A stretch of 64,000 bases of DNA, from positions 1 to 64,000 of the forward strand of contig CAJVGD010000042.1 in the NCBI GenBank assembly GCA_910890315.1. The letters run 5' to 3'. Both the position numbers and the translations under genes were made by a program. The DNA comes from Serendipita indica DSM 11827. Its lineage: Eukaryota > Basidiomycota > Agaricomycetes > Sebacinales > Serendipitaceae. Shown here one piece after another: positions 22,160-31,879 of this stretch (positions are counted from its first letter, which is position 1; the number at the start of each line of letters is the position of its first letter). The notes under the pieces were generated by a model, which searched no databases, was not told where the DNA came from, and was given only the letters and a program-made list of their open reading frames with translations.

Positions 22160-23987
22160 TCATTCTACACGTTTCTTCTTCTTCTTCTTTTCAGCGACCT
22201 GTCAGATTATAAACAGACTCACGTAACTAACGAGATATGATACGCACCGGCTCGTCAAAGACATCGACATGCTTCTCCTTTTCTCGTCGTTTCTCTTTAT
22301 CCTTTTGTTCCCTCGATTCACCCTTGTCTTCTTTGCTCTTTTTCTTCTTCTTCTTGACAGGTTGCTCCTCTGCGCCACCGTCGACTTCCATCGCGTCTTC
22401 GAGCTCCTTGTGTTTTCGTTTGCCCTCTTTGGACTTTTTCTCTTTGGATTTTACCGGTACAGCAGGTGCCATTTCCTCGTCTGAACCCTGTTCGTCGGCC
22501 AGAGCTTCGAGGACTTTACGCATGGTGTCAGAGTTCTTGCTTCGGGGGTTGCCCAGTCTGTAAATGGTGAGAACGATGGTGACGAGAACTATGAGATGTC
22601 TACCTCGAAGAAATTTAGTCGCTCCTCCACCTGCTCGCGGAGAGCTTCTCCAAATTTGGCAGATGGTGTGTCTGAAGAGCATAAGGTGCCGCCATAACGA
22701 GGTAGGAGTCAAGCGTACCTGCAAAGCAATCTATCCTCGAGGCGATAGAAAGTTTATTGGCGAGGAAACGAGAAATGCGACCCTTGAACTTTGGACCAGC
22801 TTTGCCGATGAACGACGAGTGATAGATGAGTCCATACTAAAAGGCAACGTTAGACAGATACATAATACACACTTTACATGCCTTTGGTGTATTTCCCTTG
22901 GTTTTCAACGCTCGGAACAGCGCCTTTTCCGCACCAAGGATTTGGACAGTACTGGCGGGATACTTGCTCAGATTTGTCAAGCTACCCGCATGGCTAATGA
23001 GACGCGCTCCAATACGCTCTCCAATCAACGCCGTCAACGACGGTGCGACTTGGTTCATCTTTTCCGCCAAATAGGCCGTCAAGCTCTTTCGGTACTCTGC
23101 GAGTGAAATGACACGCTCGGCAAACATGGAAATGTTAATCATGTCCACATCACTGAGCTCGCCACCCATCGAAGTTCTGGCAGCGTCCAAAATGTTCTTG
23201 GCCACGACCTCGTCGTTGCCAACAATCTCGATCAAGTCGGGCAACTTTTCCTCAGTCAACGTGTCCTTGGAGCCAATAAACTTGGCCGCACGCGCATACT
23301 GGTGATTATCTGCGACGAGACGGACGAGTTCGGGGAAATGGTACCCATACCACTCGCGGACGCGCATCGCAAACGTATTCACGTCTTTATCAAGCTGGTC
23401 GAGGAGCGCAATTGCCTGGATGATCATATTATCCGACCGGTTGACGTTAAACTTGATTTTCGCGCGCGAGTAGCTGTGGCCGAGGCCCAATTGCGCCTTT
23501 TCAATGTCGCCGGCTTCAAGTCCCTTGAGGAGTCGATCCGCATGCAGACGTACGCCGCGGATCAGGTCGAGTCCCTCGTCAATTTCGCATTGGATGCCCA
23601 GCGCCGTCTTGATCGAGGTCGCGAGCGTCTTGTCGGCTACAGCGAGGACAATCTTGTTCTTTGCACTCGACTGTGTCAATACCATTTCCAAGAGCGAGCG
23701 TAAATGGTCGTTGAGGATGCCTGTACAATTCGCGTCGCGATGAGCCCCCTCTTCTTCCGTTTTTTCGAGAGCTAATTACCTTCGGAAATATCATTGGCGT
23801 TCTCGAGAGCATGCGCTGCACTTTTAAAGGGCAGAAACGAGATGAGAGTGACCATTTTCGAAAACTTTGCAAAGTCGTTGATCGATTTTTGGACTTCTCC
23901 TGTCCTTGAACCAATCTCCTCGTATAACTTTGACTGAAAAACGGCATATCCGCTCGCAGACTCGAGCAGGACGTGCGTTGGCGCCAT
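22160..23987 (-). CDS. NOP56: Nucleolar protein 56 (box C/D snoRNP core)
   Basis: Core protein of box C/D snoRNPs that guide 2'-O-methylation of rRNA in the nucleolus. Exons on minus: 23987-23780, 23720-22882, 22836-22719, 22671-22604, about 22557 or 22535 to 22248, 22198-22160. Hallmarks: [13 protein letters not shown] start, [41 protein letters not shown], the Nop-domain [49 protein letters not shown], and a Lys-rich tail ending KKKKRVE. The intron at 22837-22881 begins GC (AAG then GCATGT), a GC-AG intron. At the fifth exon the expected ETG.PP.KN segment is out of frame by one base near a run of five G (22540-22552). An acceptor 22 bases further in (exon from 22535) restores the frame at the cost of seven residues. 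Confidence 0.9.
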
Positions 23988-24568
23988 TGCGAATATCCGA
24001 CTGTCGAGACGAGCACCAAGGTTTGAGTGGCCATCGAACTCGTCTCTCGCATCCATAGACGACGAATACAGGCCAGCTATACAACTAACCTCCAGTCCCT
24101 TCACGCTCAATTTACGTTCACACGACTGTCCAGGAGAGCGAGCATAGTATTACGGTTACAAATCTGCACAAGGAGTTGATCCTTCCAAGCCCTATTGACA
24201 TAGGATGCAAGGACGACGTCGAATTGTGGTAGAGGCAGTCAAGAACCATGACAACCAGGTAGGGCGTGCGCCTGCTGAGGGAGGAGCAAGTCGGATTGAG
24301 CGACGAGCTCGTAATGAGGAATGGGGAGTGTAGAAACGTTTCCGAGTCGACAAAGCACATCCGCGTCGTAATCCAGCCAATAGAGCCGTAGTAGAGCGGA
24401 GTTGGAGTGAAGAAAGGGGAATCGGAGGAAGGGTGGGGGGCAAGAAAAGAATAATTAAGAGAAATGGCAAGGCGAATTAATCTGAGCAAATCACTTGGAA
24501 CACTGGTGCCGACGATGTCCATGTCGAGCCTATTTGATCGAGGTATGTCTTTGGTGGCTATCGAGGGC
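23988..24568. other. Intergenic (NOP56 promoter)
   Basis: Contains open frames on the minus strand (24118-24522) with no recognisable motif. Presumably it holds the NOP56 promoter and the 3' flank of VTS1. Confidence 0.4.
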
Positions 24569-26661
24569 TTATGCGTCCTCTCCAGGCATCTGAATGTTCA
24601 TCTTGGCACGAACAACCTCGAAAGTCTTGAGCATCTTGCGTCTAGCTCCAAGCGCTGCAACGCCCTTTGCCTCGAGCGCGTCCTCGTCCATGACAACCAT
24701 GTCGCGCCAGGTCATGCCTTCAAAGTTGGGCGTATACTTGTGCAACCTGAGACTTCTCAACCAAGCCGGCACGTCGTTCAAAAGCGCCGGATCGACATCT
24801 TCATCCTTGTCCTTGTTCCCTTCACGTCCATTTTGCGAGCCACCTTTACCAGGCATACCGCGTGGAGCACCACGTCCACCGCGACCCATCATCATCTGCT
24901 GGTTTTGCATACCAGCGAGCTGGGCACCGAATTGACCAGCGGCAATCTGAGCGGCGAGGTACTGTGCCTGGATAGGATCCATGGGCATACCAAGATTCAT
25001 CATATTGAAGCCACCGAGGCCACCCATGAGAGGGCTCATCGCAAGTGGCATGTTAGGGCTTCCGGCCATTCCCATTCCAAACGGCAACCCAGCAGCAGCA
25101 GCGGCGGCGAGTTGCTCCTCTTGCGTAGCAAAGCGATTCGAGGATGCATTGGACAATGCTGGGCTACGAGCTTGCATGCCTCCCCACGCCTGGTTGAAGC
25201 CAGACCCAGCTCCAGATGCTGGCTTGTTCGTCTGGCTACGCGCTGAGGGAGGAGCGAGGAGATTTCCATCATCGCCGTAGACACTCGTGTTGGCATCGGG
25301 GCTTTGAGCAGACGACTTGGAAGTACGTCTGAACGCTTTGGCATCGGCGAGAGCGATACGTCCATTGGTGCTGTTACTCTTGTTCCAAGTGGCGAGTTTT
25401 CCGCTTGCACTGTCGAGATTGGGCTTGTTTTCGCTAAACATGGGCACGAGTGGTGTGTTCACCATGCTAGCCCAGTTACCACCACCCATGGGCGAAAGGA
25501 CATCTTGACCAGGCGCATCTGCCTCGGTGACAGAGCCTGTGCGGTTCTTAAACTGATTGGCGACACCCGTAAAGTCGGTGCTCTTCGGGCGGGCAGCGCT
25601 GGTCGTATTTGTGGGTCCTGGAGAGGGGGGTGTCTGCTCAACGACGGGAGAAGGAGCGCGCTCTGTGACCTGGCCGAGCTGAGGTGGCTGCCAGACATTA
25701 CGCCCATCCCCCGCATTCGAGAGCGTACCGGGCGCGGAGATACGCCGGGATGCGGCGTCGGCGTTACTCGCTTTGAGTCTTGCACGCTGTTGGGCGAGCG
25801 TGGCGGCGGCATCAGGTGCTGGAGAGGCCAAGGCTGCGTCGGGCGTAAGGAAGTTGTTGCTGGGAGTGGACGAAGCAGCCGCGGCAGTAGTGTTTGCTGG
25901 GGCGTTGTTGAATGTACGGGCAGACGGAGATGCCGGAGCCTTGATACCAGGTGACTTCAAACCCATGCTCAGAAGCTTGGCCTCCATTTGGGCTTGCATA
26001 CTGCCACCCATACCTGGGCTGAGAAGTGCAGTCATCGGGTCGGAACGTGCCATCTGCTGAAGGACGGTGATAAAGAATCGAATCTGAACTTGAGTAGAAT
26101 GTTGAAGGAGACTGTACAAAGCCGCGGTGCGCTCTGCCTCTGACAAGACGCGGAACCCTGCGAACGAAAATCCATCAGTAAGCACGCAAGAGACAATCAA
26201 CTGAAGCTTACATTGCTCAATGGCGCTCAATTCTTCCTTAAAGTTGACATCGAGAGAAGCGGCAGCCATTTCCTCCTACATCGGCGGTAAGTAAGCGGCA
26301 AGGCGGTGCTCGCATATACACACCAGCGTAGCCTCGTAGTTTTGGAGATTCTCAAACCATTGATCGATGGCCTCGGCTGTACACAGAAAAATTAAGTATT
26401 AATGAGCGCTCGCGGGAAAGAGGCGTGGGAGGGCGGGGGCGACGTACACTCTGGCGTCTGGAACGAGGTGCTATTTGCAAACATCTCGCTCCTAGGACGA
26501 CTTGAAGGGGACTGAGGACGTGGAGAGAGCGGTGCGAGTCCTGCTGGGGGACGAGCCGAGGGCCCCATGCTCTGGCGCGTCTTGCTTGCGGGCGCAGGAC
26601 TCGTGGAGCCATTTGCTTGAGGCGCAGGGCCTGGAGAAGGAGAAGGACTGGGTCTAGACAT
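24569..26661 (-). CDS. VTS1: Vts1-type SAM-domain RNA-binding protein
   Basis: Post-transcriptional repressor of the Smaug/Vts1 family, binding stem-loop RNAs and recruiting deadenylases. Exons on minus: 26661-26448, 26376-26324, 26275-26212, 26157-24569. The N-terminal block EAIDQWFENLQNYEATLEEM and [20 protein letters not shown] is the conserved VHS1-like region. It is followed by QIRFFITVLQQMARSDPM, a long Ser/Ala/Gly/Met low-complexity linker, and a C-terminal SAM domain. The SAM domain reads VPAWLRSLRLHKYTPNFEG, WRDMVVMDEDALEAKGV, LGARRKMLKTFEVVR. Its basic LGARRKMLK helix is the RNA-contact surface in the family. An in-frame ATG upstream at 26730 exists, but the 26661 start gives the usual N-terminus. 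Confidence 0.88.
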
Positions 26662-27000
26662 GGATTCAAGTGGATTTGCTGTTGCTGTTTTAATTCGCTG
26701 CCGATAGAACTTGTGTTTTACGGTGGGCACTTGGCCAACAAACTATCGCGTCGCCGACGTCGAGCGTAGGGGAAGAAATAGGCAACCTGGCGGCTGTTGT
26801 TGGTCGCGTCCAGCGATGGCAATCAAAGCAGACCGCGCTGGCGGATCGGAGAGGTCGACTCGAAGTTCCTGGCTCTACCCGTCACCATCTGCCGGCCTTA
26901 TTTATGGTCAGCTTCTATTGATCAGCGCATCAGAACAGCCACTTTAAATCCAAGACATAGTCGCATTAATCCTACAGTACAAATCATACATCTCTCTCTC
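26662..27000. other. VTS1 promoter region
   Basis: Upstream flank of VTS1 and 3' flank of the next minus-strand ORF. No distinct feature seen. Confidence 0.4.
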
Positions 27001-27720
27001 CTACGTCGGTATAATGATCGACAGATGCGGCCGTGCAGTATTAGGTCTCTGAGTGGCTGCCCCAGGGCTTCTGCTAACACGAGGTGCCTGTTGTGGGCGT
27101 CCGCCACCGTGGGAGTCGAAGACGTGGGACAATCGCTGTCCTGACGATCGCTCCTCCTCCGGGCGTGAGTACGACTCGGACGCAATGCGCGAGCGCGCAA
27201 AAGGTGATAAATCCAATCCACGAAATCGCATACGACTATTGGAATCGCCCCACCCGTCCATGTCGGAGGTTGGGCGGCGGTGCTCAAACGGCGGTGGAGA
27301 TGCTGTCCTTTGCCAGGCGAGTCGGCCAGATGAGACCGTCGGCAGGTCAGAGTTTGAAATGTTTCCTCCATTTTCCAGGGTTTGGAATCGTGCTCGGGGT
27401 GGCGATGGAATGTGAGCTTCGGGTTTACGAGTTGGAAAGACAAGGGGAACCGAAGAATTGCGCCAGCGTTCGACACGTTGGATATGAGGTGGTATTTCTC
27501 CCTGTTGGGTGGATTGTGAGGTGCCGGGAGACTCTAAGAGGTCTAGTTTGGTCAACCGTCCTGGCTGTCCCCTCCTGAGACTCTCGGATGAACTCCTCCG
27601 GCCAAGGGCTGACGGAGCACTCTTTGGTGTAGACGACGAGACGCCCTTTAGCATTTTCACAAGGCTCTTCCACGACCTACTCGTCCGCCGTTCGTTCACT
27701 TGCGCTTCTGTAGGTCGCAT
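27001..27720 (-). CDS. KLSL-tail family protein (member C)
   Basis: Intronless ORF of 239 residues, basic and Ser/Pro/Arg-rich, with no known domain. Near the N-terminus SRSWKSLVKMLKG could form a short amphipathic helix. LTKLDLLESPG (residues 56-66) matches the TKLDLLASPIG motif of the members at 9189 and 34534. The protein ends RPHLSIIIPT, a weaker version of their KLSLVIPA tail. The space between is rich in Pro and Ser and probably disordered. It sits head-to-tail with another member (28777-29562), with which it shares TKLD and the terminal tail but little else. Membership rests on motif position at both ends. Confidence 0.55.
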   Translation of the reverse strand: MRPTEAQVNERRTSRSWKSLVKMLKGVSSSTPKSAPSALGRRSSSESLRRGQPGRLTKLDLLESPGTSQSTQQGEIPPHIQRVERWRNSSVPLVFPTRKPEAHIPSPPRARFQTLENGGNISNSDLPTVSSGRLAWQRTASPPPFEHRRPTSDMDGWGDSNSRMRFRGLDLSPFARSRIASESYSRPEEERSSGQRLSHVFDSHGGGRPQQAPRVSRSPGAATQRPNTARPHLSIIIPT

Positions 27721-28776
27721 TGCTGTGAGGGCTCAAGGGGAGGAAGCACGTCATGAATCCTCCTGGGTGGCATATATAGCGCGCCCTTCCATCGGCGATC
27801 AAGCCTTTGCGCGTGAACAGAATCGGTGCATGCCACTCATCGCCTCAGCCCGTTAGCCAGCTTCGCCATATGCTGTCTCCCAGCCGATGCCAGCCGCCCG
27901 CATTGAGTATTACTTCTAGGATCCTTGTCAAATACGTAGTCGCGACTTGAAATATCTCCGTCCTTCCCGTCCCTTCTGTTTTACACTGCTTGACCAAACG
28001 AGGCTAGACATCGCTATATCGAGCGCGCGAACGACGTTCTCCGCGACCTGTAATTGAAATGCTGTGCAAAGGGGTCGACTGTTGACATTGCACTGGGACA
28101 GGCCATGACACGCGAGGACGGTTCGATGAGCGCTCCGATTTATTGGAAACCTCGTATAGCAGCCTCCTCCGTTTGACTGGTTTGTTCAATTACTGTAGAG
28201 TTTCAGTTTCAGGGCGTTATTCATACAGTGATGCTTCTTTGCTGGAGTAGCCCCGACCCGTCCTCTTCGCTCAAGGAGAACCCCGGTGGCTAGATGTATC
28301 CAAATGCACTTCTATATACTCTGGTTATTGTTTCAGCGATTTTTGTGCCCATACATGTACGAATTGCTGAATAAGATGGGCAGAGGCGACCGGAAATAAC
28401 ACATAATACGCCTGCAGGGCAGTATACATGTGGAAAGCGTGTTGTAAACGCAAATTACTACGTCCTCATTGGATATAAAGAATTCTTGTCCTCGTTTGGG
28501 GGATCTTGTCTGACCTGGAAGTGACGAGTGTGCCAGTCATCTCCAGATAATTAAAGTGGGTGCGTTATAGATTCCGAACGAGGTACGATCCAGCCATTTG
28601 GAAATTAATGACGAAGGGTGTCGGCTCCAAAGGTTTATGCTCGTAGTGGCATTACTGATTAGCGGAACCTCTGCAATTTCAGATGGAGTATATATGTCGT
28701 CTGCTACATAAATCTCTTGAACACCAGGTAGTTCTACTCGCAAGACCCCCCTGTTTCGCCAAAGTAGAACAATCCT
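27721..28776. other. Spacer between two KLSL-tail ORFs
   Basis: About 1 kb without an ORF I can support. A TATA-like GGCATATATA motif near 27769-27778, about 50 bases upstream of the 27720 start, could drive that ORF. Confidence 0.4.
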
Positions 28777-29562
28777 TCAATCAGGTATTGAAAGAGAAAG
28801 TTTCGGTTTTGGAAGTCTTCGTACTTTTGGTTCAGGTTCCACGGGCATTGGCTGCTCAGCATAGCGGGGGAAAGGCACCGGCGACCATGGAGGGAGGGGC
28901 ACCGTTGGGAACACCGGCGAGTCGCGGCGCGCCGAAACACCTGGCTCTCTCCGCAGAACTACACGTGGTTGATCATCAACCGTGCCTGGCTTCGCTCCCT
29001 CTTTCGGAGGACGGTAGGCCCGAGGGAATGACAGAGACCTCTGTCTGTGATGGATTTCTTTCTTCTTATCACGCGAAGGCAATGCTAGGCGTGGTCCTTT
29101 TGGCGGGGTCGGCCGCACAGACGTGTCGATAATAATCTTCTTTGGTGTGGGCTTTGTGGGCTTTGGACGAGGAGGCGGAGGAAGGGAGACATTAGATTGC
29201 GTCGTGCCATATTCCAATGCATCATGGAGATAGAAGTGCCGGTATTCTGCTTGCTTTCTGCTCCAGTATGCTGGATCCCACTGATCCCCTTCGCGCACGC
29301 GTATAGGCGGCATTGTTGCTTCTGTAGACGGATTAGATGGAGGTATGGATGGATCTAATATGTCTAGTTTCGTTAGCTCGGCTGGTCGTGAGATTGCGCG
29401 CAAGCGAGGTTTTTCTGCTGAGGATCGGCCTGCTTTTCCCTGGGAGGGAGGGTCTGACTCTCCTTGTGAGGAGTCTAGGCTCTTGGTAAAGGTAGTGAGT
29501 TGCTGTCTCCAGCCGAGAGTTTTGTCTTGTGTCAGGTTTTCAGGAATTTGAGACGCGGACAT
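28777..29562 (-). CDS. KLSL-tail family protein (member D)
   Basis: Intronless ORF of 261 residues. Motifs in order are a WRQQLTTFTKSL helix near residue 18, ELTKLDILDPS (residues 62-72), a WDPAYWSRKQAEYRHFYLHD aromatic block, repeated Pro-rich PPPPRPKPTKPTPKK, and the C-terminus VRRLPKPKLSLSIPD ending exactly at the stop. The tail is nearly identical in pattern to RKLPRPKLSLVIPA of the copy A and B members. Basic residues, then Pro, then LxL resemble a MAP-kinase D-site. No signal peptide or membrane segment is visible. Function unknown. Confidence 0.6.
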   Translation of the reverse strand: MSASQIPENLTQDKTLGWRQQLTTFTKSLDSSQGESDPPSQGKAGRSSAEKPRLRAISRPAELTKLDILDPSIPPSNPSTEATMPPIRVREGDQWDPAYWSRKQAEYRHFYLHDALEYGTTQSNVSLPPPPRPKPTKPTPKKIIIDTSVRPTPPKGPRLALPSRDKKKEIHHRQRSLSFPRAYRPPKEGAKPGTVDDQPRVVLRREPGVSARRDSPVFPTVPLPPWSPVPFPRYAEQPMPVEPEPKVRRLPKPKLSLSIPD

Positions 29563-30640
29563 GGAAAACTGGAGACCATAGAGCAGTGGACCTGGCTAAT
29601 AAGGAGCATTCGGCTGACGGCTGATGGTCTTCTGCTCAGTCAATGCCCTCGCCCGGCTGATGGCTGCCTTCAATTCAAATTACCGGCAGACGGTCTTTAC
29701 TTTATAACATCCGTTCGTCTGCACATTGAGAACAAGGAGGTGGGCACATGAACGAGAGAAATCCATTTATTAAAAAATCTAGATGAACAAGAGGAGGGTG
29801 GATCCAGGATTAGTCACGGACTTCTTAGAATTACAGGGGCCATCGCAGCCGACGAATCACAAATTCACGGATGCAGCGCATATCAACTCGGAATGTCCTT
29901 CTATAGTGTACCGTCGATGAGCCTTTATTTCCTACCTTATATGTATTACGCTGCCACAGAGCCAAATCAATAGAGTCGCGGGAGGCTGCGTCTCCTCTGG
30001 TTTAGCCTTGAAGATTCGCTATTGATACGACCACCTCTCAAGCTGTGATTATGTGAGACCTGCAATACTCCAGGATGCGGCGGTGCGCCTCTTTGTGGAC
30101 ACCACTTGCTGTGATACTGGCTGCACACAGGACAGAACAAGCTCCGTATTACGTCCAGTGCACGTAGATTGCTGAAGACCATCGAGCTGTCACGGAATGT
30201 GATGGCTCACTTCTCTCTAGGTTCGACCTCTCAAGAATGGTTGACAATATAGTCGCTCTGTCACCTGATGAACTAGTTACACGTACAATAGCTATGCGTA
30301 ATAACGCACTCAAACCTCTCAAATGCGAATGTACGACCGACGTGGCTTGGTAAACGCATTGGCCGATCATCAGAGATTTGTGATTTGCGGAACGAGCATA
30401 TTATCTCCAGATTGACCGTATCTAGCAGGCTTGGCATCCAAATCCCAAAGCGCGAACACGCCCAAGGGAATACGTTAAGGCTGAAGCCAGGAAAACTTGG
30501 CCACGAGTACCAAGGCAACTAGAGACCCGTAAAAAACATTAATTGCTGAAGTTCGAAGCTTTGTCTGGTGGCCGGCGCCGAACCTTTCGGAGTGTCATCA
30601 CGCTGATCGGTTGAATGGATATGGCTTAGCAAACACCCGA
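29563..30640. other. Gene-poor stretch
   Basis: Divergent region between a KLSL-tail ORF (-) and the intact GST (+). Small open frames on both strands lack motifs. The tandem promoter repeats start at 30644. Confidence 0.4.
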
Positions 30641-30643
30641 GTC

Positions 30644-30814
30644 TTCGTGCCACGTCCAGCCAATAGAGTAACCAAACCATCACGAATGTCTGATTACGAT
30701 GTGAGCAAATTTTGCTCCTTCATGACCGGGGGTTCGTGCCACGCCCAGCCAATAGAGTGACCAAACCATCACGAATGTCTGATTACGATGTGAGCAAATT
30801 TTGCTCCTTCATGA
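30644..30814 (+). repeat. Tandem 82-bp promoter duplication (89-bp period)
   Basis: Units 30644-30725 and 30733-30814 are almost identical, differing at only a few positions, and lie about 110 bases upstream of the GST start. Each carries a CCAAT box (30660-30664 and 30749-30753) and a perfect inverted repeat GAGCAAA-T-TTTGCTC (30703-30717 and 30792-30806). The frameshifted GST copy has a single diverged version of the block, so the doubling is specific to this gene. Confidence 0.9.
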
Positions 30815-30850
30815 GAGGAGCCTGCCGAACAATGGGTAAGCAGACGGCTC

Positions 30851-30859
30851 TATAAAAGG
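30851..30859 (+). promoter_or_regulatory. TATA box of the intact GST
   Basis: TATAAAAGG lies 76 bases upstream of the start codon and just downstream of the duplicated CCAAT and palindrome units. The paralogue keeps TATAAAA at the equivalent place. Confidence 0.65.
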
Positions 30860-30926
30860 CGGGTTCAAGTCTCCACAATATCTCTACTCTCATCTCGCAC
30901 TCTTTTTCACACCTAGAGAACTTACT

Positions 30927-31738
30927 ATGGTTTTGAAGCTCCACGGAAGCAGCCTTGCGACATGCACTCGTCGTGTCGCGGTTATCCTGCACGAGAAACA
31001 GGTTCCCTATGAATTAATCGAAGTAAACTGGGCTGTTGGAGAGCACAAGTCCGCGGCATGGAAGCAATATCAGCCATTCGGTCAAATTCCCTACCTCGAT
31101 GTAAGTACCTTCTAATACCCAACGGGACGCATGCTGATATTCGAGCAAACCAGGATGATGGATTCATCTTGTTTGAATCTCGTGCCATCGCCAAGTACAT
31201 CGCGACCAAATACGCGTCGTCCGGCACTCCGCTCCTCCCTTCCAAAAACGACTTGCAGACGCTAGCGCTCATTGATCAAGGCGCAAGCATTGAGAATAAC
31301 AACTTCAACCCGAGCGCAGAGGGTTTGACCTGGGAACTCATGTTCAAGAAGTAATGCTTTTATCATTTCCATAAGCCATGCTCATTGAAATCTCTAGACT
31401 GAAGGGCGAGGAAACTGACCCCAAGGCTGTTGAGAATTTCGAAAATACGCTGCAGGCAAAGATGGAGGGCTTCGAAGCCGTTCTCAGCAGGCAGAAGTAT
31501 ATCGGCGGTAATGTGCGTGGGAGCATCACTGCAAGTCATTGGTTACTGACAATCTTCATAGGAGTTGACCTATGTCGACTTCCTCTTTTGCCCTTATGGA
31601 GAGGCCATCACCGCGTTGGGTTACGACTACTTGACGAATGAAACCAAATATCCTCATGTGGCTCACTGGTGGAAGGAAATCTCATCGCGAGATTCTTGGC
31701 AGGCAGTGAAGGATGGTGCGAAGGGGTTACCTGCTTGA
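30927..31738 (+). CDS. Glutathione S-transferase (phi-like)
   Basis: Cytosolic detoxification enzyme that conjugates glutathione to electrophiles. Exons: 30927-31100, 31154-31350, 31398-31512, 31562-31738, giving about 220 residues, normal for the class. The thioredoxin-fold half has HGSSLATCTRRVAVIL, whose Ser/Thr next to TRR is the usual activating position in phi-type GSTs. It continues with QPFGQIPYLDDDGFILFES (cis-Pro and the glutathione-contacting E-S). The helical half has IENNNFNP, KQ or RQKYIGG, and a terminal WWKEISSRDSW. The phi assignment is by eye. Its promoter has a doubled CCAAT and palindrome module and a TATA box, which suggests inducible strong expression. A frameshifted paralogue lies at 16568-17379 in opposite orientation. 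Confidence 0.88.
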
Positions 31739-31879
31739 GAAAGTCGATTGTCCAAATCGTCCATTGTATTCAATAAGAGCAATAGGTTGTCTGGAAACCA
31801 TTAACAGGTGCCGGGTTATGGAATGTGAACCATACCTGATCAAACTAGTCTAAACATGGACTAAGATGTCAAGCGTGAC

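Noticed and set aside
22237-22563. Ser/Leu-rich plus-strand frame over the NOP56 tail
   Set aside because: It is the complement of the Lys-rich NOP56 C-terminus.
24118-24522. 134-codon open frame upstream of NOP56
   Set aside because: No motif, low-complexity Ser/Leu composition, and it overlaps the likely NOP56 promoter.
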